This document shows positions 32,946 to 38,964 of a DNA stretch of 38,964 nt, piece after piece; the stretch's first letter is position 1, and each line of letters opens with the position of its first letter. The notes below the pieces were generated by a model. The model did not search any database. It saw only the letters and a list, made by a program, of their open reading frames with translations, and was not told the DNA's origin. The DNA comes from Thermoguttaceae bacterium (GTDB taxonomy: Bacteria > Planctomycetota > Planctomycetia > Pirellulales > Thermoguttaceae). The position numbers were made by a program, and so were the translations under genes. The DNA is taken from assembly GCA_017408405.1 (NCBI GenBank), contig JAFQUP010000157.1:1-38964 (forward strand). The letters are read 5' to 3'.

Positions 32946-33947
32946 ATGGATTTTGAAAATTTCATGCCGATTCGTCCGCGCCGTTTACGCCATAATCCGG
33001 CTGTTCGCAGACTCGTGACGGAGTATCGTGTCACGCCGGAGCGTTTGATCATGCCGCTTTTTGTTTGCGAAGGGGAAAATGTCAAGGTGGAAATTCCCTC
33101 GATGCCGGAGGTTTATCAGATGTCGCTTGATGTTCTGGAGGAAGAGGTGAGGGAACTGGAAAGTTTGGGAGTTGGCGGAGTCATTCTTTTCGGAATTCCC
33201 GCGAAAAAGGACGAGTGTGGTTCCGACGCGATGTCGGCGGACGGAATCATAGCCCGGGCCGTACGGACGGTGAAAAAGGCCGCGCCAGAGCTTCTCTGCA
33301 TTACGGACGTTTGTTTCTGCGAGTATACTTCGCACGGTCATTGCGGTATCCTGAAGACGTTTCCTTCCGGCGTGACGGACGTGGATAATGACGCGACGCT
33401 GGAGATCCTCCGGAAGCAGACGCTCATTCAGGCGGAGGCTGGTGTGGATATGGTAGCGCCGAGCGGTATGATGGATGGGATGATCGGAGCGATGAGGGAA
33501 GCTCTGGACGGTGGAGGATTTACGCGGATTCCGATCATGAGCTATGCCGTTAAGTATGCCAGCGCGTTTTACGGGCCTTTTCGCGACGCGGCTGACAGTG
33601 CGCCTCAGTTTGGAGACCGGAGAAGTTATCAGATGGATTTTGCCGCTGCCGCGGAATCCGCGCTGCGTGAGGTGGAGCTGGATGTCGCGGAAGGAGCTGA
33701 CATTATCATGGTGAAACCCGCTTTAGCATATCTGGATATTGTTCGTATGGTTCATGAGAATTACCCGGAACTGCCTTTGGCCGCGTATAATGTGTCGGGT
33801 GAATACAGTATGGTAAAAGCCGCCGCTCAAAATGGATGGATTGATGAAGAGCGAATTGTGGACGAATCTCTTATCGCAATGACGAGAGCTGGAGCGGGAA
33901 TCATTCTGACTTACTGGGCGAAAAAAGTAGCGCGGAGAATGAAATAG
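32946..33947 (+). CDS. hemB: delta-aminolevulinic acid dehydratase (porphobilinogen synthase)
   Basis: 333 residues with AAAGGAAG before the ATG. It condenses two 5-aminolevulinates to porphobilinogen in tetrapyrrole synthesis. Schiff-base lysines are K203 (MSYAVKYAS) and K257 (MVKPAL). The three cysteines C123, C125 and C133 in [14 protein letters not shown] mark the zinc-dependent type. Length and order are normal. No other hem genes are in the window. Confidence 0.97.
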   Translation: MDFENFMPIRPRRLRHNPAVRRLVTEYRVTPERLIMPLFVCEGENVKVEIPSMPEVYQMSLDVLEEEVRELESLGVGGVILFGIPAKKDECGSDAMSADGIIARAVRTVKKAAPELLCITDVCFCEYTSHGHCGILKTFPSGVTDVDNDATLEILRKQTLIQAEAGVDMVAPSGMMDGMIGAMREALDGGGFTRIPIMSYAVKYASAFYGPFRDAADSAPQFGDRRSYQMDFAAAAESALREVELDVAEGADIIMVKPALAYLDIVRMVHENYPELPLAAYNVSGEYSMVKAAAQNGWIDEERIVDESLIAMTRAGAGIILTYWAKKVARRMK

Positions 33948-34042
33948 GCGGGAAATGGTGAGAAACACCGCCGCAAACTGTCACTCTGTGAAGCTGAGAG
34001 TAATTGAGGTGTGCCGGTTTGGGGTGAATGAGTTTTTTTCGG

Positions 34043-34077
34043 AGAGAGTTTCGCTGGAGGCGGTACTCTCTTTTTTT
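34043..34077 (+). terminator. hemB terminator
   Basis: 7-bp stem AGAGAGT / ACTCTCT with a 15-nt loop, followed by seven T. Confidence 0.7.
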
Positions 34078-34124
34078 ATGGAGAATCACTTTTATGGAGC
34101 TTCTGGAAGAGAATTCGGATTTCC

Positions 34125-34574
34125 TTATTCGGATTCTTGTCGGGAATCCAGCGATTTCAGAAACAGGTCTTTGATTTCAGGGGCTTCGAGGGGGGCGGCA
34201 GGCCGGTAGGCCGAGTGTTCCTTTTCATTCTCGAGTCCCAGAAAGATCAGGAGCAGGATGGGATTCAGATTTAAACGTATTTCACGAAAATAGAAATAAG
34301 AACCGATCATTGCCGCGGCGGCAATGGCAAAATAGCCATAAATTCCCCAACGCCGTTTTTTCCAGATTCCCCATCCGCAGACCAGATAGTATAGTGAGAA
34401 GAGAAAGGCTGACACATAGAGGAAACCGGAAGCTGGTTCAGATTGCAGGATTTTCGCGAGAATCGGAATTTGGAAGAAATGAAGCGTGAGTAAAATCAAA
34501 ACCAAAACAGCGTAAAAAATGATACAGAGTCCGAAGAAAGAGACTAACGAAAATTTTTTTCGGAGTTTAGTCAT
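34125..34574 (-). CDS. small integral membrane protein
   Basis: 149 residues with AAAGGTGA before the ATG. Four hydrophobic segments lie at about residues 11-36, 48-66, 76-94 and 102-113, with basic residues (WKKRRWG) between the second and third. The C-terminal 35 residues are soluble and acidic. No family recognised. It lies 127 bp downstream of def with hairpins between, so co-transcription is uncertain. Confidence 0.65.
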   Translation of the reverse strand: MTKLRKKFSLVSFFGLCIIFYAVLVLILLTLHFFQIPILAKILQSEPASGFLYVSAFLFSLYYLVCGWGIWKKRRWGIYGYFAIAAAAMIGSYFYFREIRLNLNPILLLIFLGLENEKEHSAYRPAAPLEAPEIKDLFLKSLDSRQESE

Positions 34575-34650
34575 GAAATCACCTTTCTTTGAGAGATTTA
34601 AAAAGAGAGTGAATTTTTTTACTGTTTGATCAGGATTTCAAACCTGAAAT

Positions 34651-34683
34651 TCCAGCCGCCTCCCCCAACGGAAAACGGCTGGA
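34651..34683 (-). terminator. hairpin after def
   Basis: Perfect 8-bp stem TCCAGCCG / CGGCTGGA with a 17-nt loop, 19 bp beyond the def stop. A second small hairpin (ATTTCA/TGAAAT, 34635-34650) follows on the minus strand. No clean T-run. Confidence 0.55.
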
Positions 34684-34701
34684 TATTACGGGAATGATCG
34701 T

Positions 34702-35292
34702 TCAGACGACAGCGCGCGAAGCCAGAAGCTCATCAATCTGTTTCTGAATGGCCTCGTTCGTCATACTCTCGCTGGTTTCCTGCTCTTTGCGGAAATTGCG
34801 AACCAGACGATCCACATCATCTTCCACGTAATCCGCTTCCTGCTCGCTGAGTCGGTTTACGAACGAAATTCCGTTCAGGTGATCAAACTCATGCTGAACA
34901 ATTCGGGCGGGAAAACCCTTGAAAACTTTTTTGACCGGTTCTCCGTCCAGATTAAAACCAGTGATGGTCACTTTAGGAGCGCGTTTGACAGCCGCGTAAA
35001 TTTTTGGAAAGCTGAGGCAGCCTTCGTCATCTTCTTCCGGTTTGCCGGCACCAAGGGTGATTTCAGGATTAATGAAAACATATTCCTGATCTTTTCGATT
35101 TTCATCACCGGTGGGATTCATGATAAAAAAACGGTACGGCAATCCAACCTGGTTAGCAGCGAGGCCAACGCCTTTGGACGCGTACATTAAGGGAAACATT
35201 TCGAGAATCATCGCTTTAAGCTCGGCATCCACTTTACGCAGCGGCCGGCAGACCATTCTCAGGACAGGATGAGGGTATTTCACGACTTCCAT
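34702..35292 (-). CDS. def: peptide deformylase
   Basis: 196 residues; removes the formyl group from nascent proteins. All three PDF motifs are intact: GVGLAANQVG (41-50), EGCLSFP (90-96, Cys metal ligand) and QHEFDHLNG (133-141, His ligands and catalytic Glu). The ATG follows GAGG. The C-terminal 40 residues extend beyond the core as an acidic helix. Transcribed from the candidate promoter at 35343-35378. Confidence 0.96.
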   Translation of the reverse strand: MEVVKYPHPVLRMVCRPLRKVDAELKAMILEMFPLMYASKGVGLAANQVGLPYRFFIMNPTGDENRKDQEYVFINPEITLGAGKPEEDDEGCLSFPKIYAAVKRAPKVTITGFNLDGEPVKKVFKGFPARIVQHEFDHLNGISFVNRLSEQEADYVEDDVDRLVRNFRKEQETSESMTNEAIQKQIDELLASRAVV

Positions 35293-35342
35293 TTTAAGCC
35301 TCGTTTGTTAAGAAAAGTTTTTTTAAGTTTCAGCTTTTCCTA

Positions 35343-35378
35343 AATATACCCGATTACGCGCAAAACGCGAGGGGGGGG
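35343..35378 (-). promoter_or_regulatory. candidate def promoter with C-tract
   Basis: Minus strand: eight C (complement of 35371-35378) abutting TCGCGT (35365-35370), a 16-bp spacer and TATATT (35343-35348). The leader is about 45 nt. Confidence 0.45.
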
Positions 35379-35440
35379 TGGGAGTAATTTCACATTCTTT
35401 TTTACTGAAAAGAAAAATATTAAAATTTTTGGAAAAAATA

Positions 35441-35480
35441 CCCCCTCCCCCCTTGAAGAAATTTTGGAATATGGTATATT
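35441..35480 (+). promoter_or_regulatory. tRNA-Lys promoter with C-tract
   Basis: CCCCCTCCCCCC (35441-35452) abutting TTGAAG (35453-35458), a 16-bp spacer and an extended -10 TGGTATATT (TATATT at 35475-35480). The tRNA starts 14 bp later. Confidence 0.65.
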
Positions 35481-35494
35481 GTTTTTATCTTGAT

Positions 35495-35567
35495 GAGAAC
35501 GTAGCTCAGTCGGTAGAGCAACTGACTTTTAATCCGTAGGTCATGGGTTCAAGTCCCATCGTTCTCA
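35495..35567 (+). tRNA. tRNA-Lys (UUU anticodon)
   Basis: 73 nt cloverleaf: acceptor GAGAACG / CGTTCTC with discriminator A, D-stem GCTC/GAGC, anticodon loop CTTTTAA with anticodon TTT, T-stem ATGGG/CCCAT with TTCAAGT loop. CCA is not encoded. The anticodon stem ACTGA/TCCGT has one T-C mismatch at position 29:41. Followed at once by a terminator. Confidence 0.95.
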
Positions 35568-35572
35568 TTGGC

Positions 35573-35601
35573 AGGCCTCGTTTTTAACGGGGCCTTTTTT
35601 T
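35573..35601 (+). terminator. tRNA-Lys terminator
   Basis: 10-bp stem AGGCCTCGTT / AACGGGGCCT with one G-T wobble, 3-nt loop, then seven T. Confidence 0.9.
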
Positions 35602-35639
35602 ATGCAGGATTCGGATGTTTCAGATTTTGTTGGGGGTTT

Positions 35640-36620
35640 ATGGCTGAATTTCTTCTCACTACTCCTCCTGGAAAGGGAGCGATTGCGGTCCTGACTCTTT
35701 ACGCGGAGAATCCGGCTGAGATCATTTCCGCTTTTTTTGTGCCGGGGTCTGGAAGAAAACTGGATCTCTTTCGCGCGGGGGACGTCGTTTACGGTACGAT
35801 TTTTGAAGAAGATGTGATTGTCTGTTTCGTAACTGAAAAAGAACTGGAGATTCACTGTCACGGGTCCGTTGCCGCGGTAGAACGCCTGAAGGGATTTTTG
35901 CGGAATCAGGGAGCGGAAGAATGTTTAAGGGACGTGTGGCTCTCCAGAAATTTTCCAGCGCAGACGGAAAATCAGCGCAGAGCTTTTCACGCGCTCTTGA
36001 AATCCGAGACGGAAAAAACGGCCGCGATGCTTTGGGACCAGGTTCAGGGAGCTTTTGAAACAGCTTGCCAAAATGGTGAGAAAACGGAGAAATGGGATGA
36101 GTTAGCGGAGCATTTGACCCGACCGTGGAAGGTGGTGATGGTCGGGGAACCGAATGTCGGGAAAAGCTCACTTTTTAACCGGATTCTTGGTTTTCCGAGA
36201 GCCATTGTCTTTGAACAGGCGGGAACCACGAGAGATATTCTGCGTGAAAAGACCATTCTTGACGGATGGACTGTTGAATTGGTCGATACGGCGGGGCTTC
36301 ATGAAACGGGGGACTCAATTGAAAAAGAAGGAATACGAAGGGCTCGGATTGAGATTGAGACCGCGGATCTGATTTTGTGGATAAGAGATGCCGCTCAACG
36401 CGATGATTCGTCGGAAATTGAGTTTCCGGAGAACAAAAAAATGATTGTTGTCTGGAATAAGGCGGATCTTCTTAATGAACGCGAAAGGAAAAAAAGACCG
36501 GAGAATCAGATTGAGGTTTCGGCACTGCGGGAAACGGGGGTGAATGAACTGCTCAAAATGATCATTCGCGCTCTCGTGCCGGAGGAGCCGCCGCGCGGAA
36601 CAGGAATGAAAATTCGATGA
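35640..36620 (+). CDS. shortened MnmE-like GTPase
   Basis: 326 residues from ATG 35640; an upstream in-frame start overlaps the tRNA terminator and is rejected. The N-terminus (LLTTPPGKGAIAVLTL, and LEIHCHGSVAAVERL) fits the MnmE/TrmE N-domain. A TrmE-type GTPase follows: G1 GEPNVGKSS (169-177), G2 GTTRD (195-199), G3 DTAG (216-219), G4 NKAD (273-276), G5 SAL (294-296). It is about 130 residues shorter than standard MnmE (about 450) and ends GTGMKIR, without the C-terminal CxGK whose Cys is needed for U34 modification. It follows tRNA-Lys(UUU), a known MnmE substrate, by 72 bp. It may be a divergent paralogue, or a reduced orthologue with another activity. Confidence 0.85.
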   Translation: MAEFLLTTPPGKGAIAVLTLYAENPAEIISAFFVPGSGRKLDLFRAGDVVYGTIFEEDVIVCFVTEKELEIHCHGSVAAVERLKGFLRNQGAEECLRDVWLSRNFPAQTENQRRAFHALLKSETEKTAAMLWDQVQGAFETACQNGEKTEKWDELAEHLTRPWKVVMVGEPNVGKSSLFNRILGFPRAIVFEQAGTTRDILREKTILDGWTVELVDTAGLHETGDSIEKEGIRRARIEIETADLILWIRDAAQRDDSSEIEFPENKKMIVVWNKADLLNERERKKRPENQIEVSALRETGVNELLKMIIRALVPEEPPRGTGMKIR

Positions 36621-36694
36621 ATCGTATTCGATAATAAACTCTGCCGAAAAACGAAGCACTCAAAATTCGCAAGTAGATAAAAAAGGAGAGAAAA

Positions 36695-37552
36695 ATGGAA
36701 ATGTCCGGAAAGTATCTTGTTTTGGGCGCGAAAGGACAGCTTGGAACGGAGTTGACGCTGCGTCTTGGCGAGCGCGCTCTGCCTGTTGATCTTCCTGACG
36801 GAGACATTACGGATAAATACGCGGTTCAGGACCTTCTGGACGCGCTCAAACCGGCGGCGGTACTCAATGCCGCGGCTTTTACCGCGGTTGACGCGGCTGA
36901 GCGGCAGCCTGCCGTCTGTCGGAGAGTCAATGCCGCGGGGCCTCTCTACTTGGCGCAGGAATGCGAAAAGCGCGGTTTGCCGCTTCTTCATGTCAGCACG
37001 GACTATGTTTTTTGCGGTACCCAAAAACGCGCGCCGCTGACGGAAGAGGATGAGCCTGTTCCCCAGGGCGTTTATGCCGTGACGAAATTGGAGGGGGAAC
37101 GGAATATCCAGAAAACACATGAAAAACACATCATTTTGCGTACCTGCGGGCTTTATGGAAAACTCGGTGCGAATACGCAGGGAAATTTTGTTGAGACAAT
37201 GCGGCGAATTGGAGCGGAGAGGAGAAATCTGCGCGTAGTAAATGATCAATTCTGCACGCCGACATGGGTCCCGAACCTTGCCGCCGCGGCTTTGTGGCTG
37301 CTGGAAAATGAAAAGTGGGGACTTTTTCATGTCGTGGATTCTGGTGAAACGACATGGTTTGACTTCGCGAAGGAGATTTTCAGACTCTGTGCTTTGGCGG
37401 TCGAAATGACTCCGATTTCAACCGCGGAATGGAACGCTCCCTCACCCAGGCCCCTTTACAGTGTGCTGGATACCTCAAAATATCACGTGCTCGGGGGACC
37501 GAAAATGTTGCGCTGGCAGGAAAGCCTGGAAAAGTATCTGGCTCAAAGATAG
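36695..37552 (+). CDS. rmlD: dTDP-4-dehydrorhamnose reductase
   Basis: 285 residues with AAGGAG 7 bases before the ATG. An NAD(P)-dependent short-chain reductase of the extended type that makes dTDP-L-rhamnose for surface polysaccharide. Nucleotide motif GAKGQLG (11-17), STDYVF (101-106) and catalytic Y127-x3-K131 in YAVTKLEGE are all present. The LRTCGLYG and NDQFCTPTWV segments are family-typical. rmlA, rmlB and rmlC are not in the window. It begins 74 bp after the MnmE-like gene and could share its transcript. Confidence 0.93.
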   Translation: MEMSGKYLVLGAKGQLGTELTLRLGERALPVDLPDGDITDKYAVQDLLDALKPAAVLNAAAFTAVDAAERQPAVCRRVNAAGPLYLAQECEKRGLPLLHVSTDYVFCGTQKRAPLTEEDEPVPQGVYAVTKLEGERNIQKTHEKHIILRTCGLYGKLGANTQGNFVETMRRIGAERRNLRVVNDQFCTPTWVPNLAAAALWLLENEKWGLFHVVDSGETTWFDFAKEIFRLCALAVEMTPISTAEWNAPSPRPLYSVLDTSKYHVLGGPKMLRWQESLEKYLAQR

Positions 37553-37944
37553 TTTTGCCAGATTTTTCCGAAAATCACTTTGGACTGTCGTTTGACCCGA
37601 GAGAGGATGAACGCTTTAATTTTTCTTGCTTGTGACGGAAAAAATTTCTTCAGAATGGCAGTTAAAGAAGAGTTTTGGTTTGGCGCGGACTTCAATAATG
37701 TTTGAATAATATTAAATTGTCTCAAAAAATTACCGTTTTTGACATGAAATTTGGCGAAAATTTTGAAATATAAAAAAATATTAACATAAATCTGTTCCTG
37801 TGCCCTCTTGACTTATTCAGAATATCGGGTAAAATATGGAGAAATAAAAATTGTGTATTGTGTGCCGGAGGAAGAGGTCTCGTTTGGGGGTTCTGCCAAG
37901 GGCATTTTCAAGAGTCGAGTTTCTACTCAGAAGGGTTTTTATCC
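37553..37944. other. A/T-rich spacer and ppdK leader
   Basis: 392 bp. The first 240 bp are A/T-rich with no gene seen. The ppdK promoter (37803-37835) and a purine/GC-rich leader of about 105 nt follow. No clear terminator for rmlD was found. Confidence 0.4.
37803..37835 (+). promoter_or_regulatory. ppdK promoter
   Basis: CCCTC (37803-37807) abutting TTGACT (37808-37813), a 16-bp spacer and TAAAAT (37830-37835). Confidence 0.65.
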
Positions 37945-38964
37945 ATGACGAAGTACGTTTATAGTTTTTCTCAGGGCAATGCCGACGGCAACAAAGACAT
38001 GCGTGAACTGCTTGGCGGTAAAGGTGCCAACCTTGCCGAAATGGCGCGCAACAATCTGCCGGTTCCGGCTGGTTTCACCATCACGACCGAAGTCTGCACG
38101 TATTTCTACGATCACGGCAAGACTTATCCGGAATCCCTGAAAGCCGACGTCGAAGCCGCCATGAAAGGCATCGAAGCTGCGATGGGCAAAAAATTCGGCG
38201 ATACGGAAAACCTGCCGCTGCTGGTCTCCTGCCGCTCCGGCGCGCGTGAATCCATGCCCGGTATGATGGACACCGTTCTGAACATCGGTCTCAACGACAA
38301 AACCGTCCAGGTTCTCGCCGAGAAATCCGGTTCCGAACGTTACGCCTGGGACTGCTACCGCCGCTTCGTCCAGATGTACGGCGACGTCGTTCTCGAAATG
38401 AAACCGGCCAACAAAACTGAGATCGACCCCTTCGAAAAGATCCTCGAAGCCAAAAAAGAGGCTTGCGGCGTCGAACTCGACAGCGATCTGTCCGCTGACG
38501 CTCTGAAAGAACTGGTCGCCGAATTCAAAGCTGCCGTCAAAGAAGCCACCGGCAAAGATTTCCCGGAAGAGCCGATGGAACAGGTCTGGGGAGCTATCGG
38601 CGCCGTGTTCGGAAGCTGGATGAACGACCGCGCGATCGTTTACCGCCGCACCTACGACATCCCGCACTCCTGGGGCACCGCGGTCAACGTTCAGGCCATG
38701 GTCTTCGGAAACATGGGTGAAGACTGCGCCACCGGCGTTGCTCTGACCCGCGACGGCGCCACGGGCGTCAAAGGCATCACGGGCGACTACCTCATCAACG
38801 CTCAGGGTGAAGACGTTGTTGCTGGTATCCGCCGTCCCAAGAAGATCGAAGAATCCCTCGCCACCGACATGCCGGAAGTCTGGGATCAGTTCCAGGAAGT
38901 CGCTCTGAACCTCGAAAAAGCCTATCGCGACGTTCAGGACATCGAATTCACGATCGAACGCAAA
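37945..38964 (+). CDS. ppdK: pyruvate, phosphate dikinase, N-terminal part
   Basis: The frame opens at ATG 37945 (AGAAGGG about 8 bases upstream) and runs off the right edge after 340 codons; the full enzyme is near 880. It interconverts pyruvate + ATP + Pi with phosphoenolpyruvate + AMP + PPi. The visible part is the ATP-grasp nucleotide-binding domain: [12 protein letters not shown] near residue 22, [25 protein letters not shown] near residue 93, and [20 protein letters not shown] near residue 258. The His phosphocarrier and PEP domains lie beyond the window. The codon bias is strongly C/G-ending, as in pgk, fitting high expression in glycolysis with PPi use. Confidence 0.95.
   Translation, partial: MTKYVYSFSQGNADGNKDMRELLGGKGANLAEMARNNLPVPAGFTITTEVCTYFYDHGKTYPESLKADVEAAMKGIEAAMGKKFGDTENLPLLVSCRSGARESMPGMMDTVLNIGLNDKTVQVLAEKSGSERYAWDCYRRFVQMYGDVVLEMKPANKTEIDPFEKILEAKKEACGVELDSDLSADALKELVAEFKAAVKEATGKDFPEEPMEQVWGAIGAVFGSWMNDRAIVYRRTYDIPHSWGTAVNVQAMVFGNMGEDCATGVALTRDGATGVKGITGDYLINAQGEDVVAGIRRPKKIEESLATDMPEVWDQFQEVALNLEKAYRDVQDIEFTIERK

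Noticed and set aside
37939..38667. Minus-strand 242-codon frame at the right end
   Set aside because: Antisense shadow of ppdK, whose plus-strand frame runs to the window edge and carries the family motifs.
1..38964. CRISPR array, insertion sequence, prophage or toxin-antitoxin pair
   Set aside because: I saw no regularly spaced repeats, transposase or integrase motifs, or paired small genes that fit.

Overview
The window reads as chromosomal DNA of a Gram-negative, moderate-GC member of the Planctomycetota. Direct signs are a DUF1559 protein with a prepilin-type N-terminus (a planctomycete hallmark), a Tyr-rich secreted protein of planctomycete type, a large secreted beta-barrel candidate, several long secreted proteins with no recognisable family, and lpxC plus skp, which imply an LPS-bearing outer membrane. 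Placement below phylum is inference. I saw no rRNA, CRISPR array, insertion sequence, prophage or integrase. The order is loose and housekeeping-like: short operons, many single genes on both strands, and good hairpin terminators between them.

Layout. 1-3213: a partial secreted protein, a zinc-ribbon membrane protein and pgk, all on the minus strand, then a gene-poor stretch. 3214-4245: an isochorismatase-type hydrolase and a Nudix hydrolase, apparently one operon, convergent with a secreted protein (4311-5786). 6140-7315: a DUF4912 protein. 7574-13034 (minus): a beta-barrel candidate, a secreted gluzincin peptidase, lpxC and skp, i.e. an envelope block. 13463-18129 (plus): cysC, an RsbW-like/STAS partner-switch pair, an OleB-like alpha/beta hydrolase and prfB. 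18316-23063 (minus): a small secreted protein, ispH, a secreted protein, a nucleotidyltransferase-like protein and a zinc-ribbon peptide with a long structured leader. 23737-28518: a secreted GDPD, a secreted coiled-coil protein, DUF445 (minus) and a SIS sugar isomerase with highly-expressed-type codons. 28631-31318 (minus): a coiled-coil zinc-ribbon protein, a TANGO2-like protein and a patatin. 31863-33947 (plus): DUF1559 and hemB. 34125-35292 (minus): a membrane protein and def. 35495-38964 (plus): tRNA-Lys(UUU), a shortened MnmE-like GTPase, rmlD and the first part of ppdK.

How it fits together. Glycolysis (pgk, ppdK), LPS and O-antigen precursors (lpxC, skp, rmlD), isoprenoids (ispH), tetrapyrroles (hemB) and translation (prfB, def, tRNA-Lys) share the window with secreted proteins. 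The most striking non-coding pattern is a C-rich tract directly abutting the -35 box of at least nine predicted promoters on both strands, followed by a mostly 16-17 bp spacer and an A/T-rich -10. Also notable are a terminator placed directly against the ribosome binding site of the OleB-like gene, a tRNA-Lys(UUU) next to an MnmE-like GTPase that lacks the family's C-terminal Cys motif, and a 15-bp motif repeated upstream of lpxC and the patatin gene. I did not find a clear new multi-gene defence or biosynthetic system.
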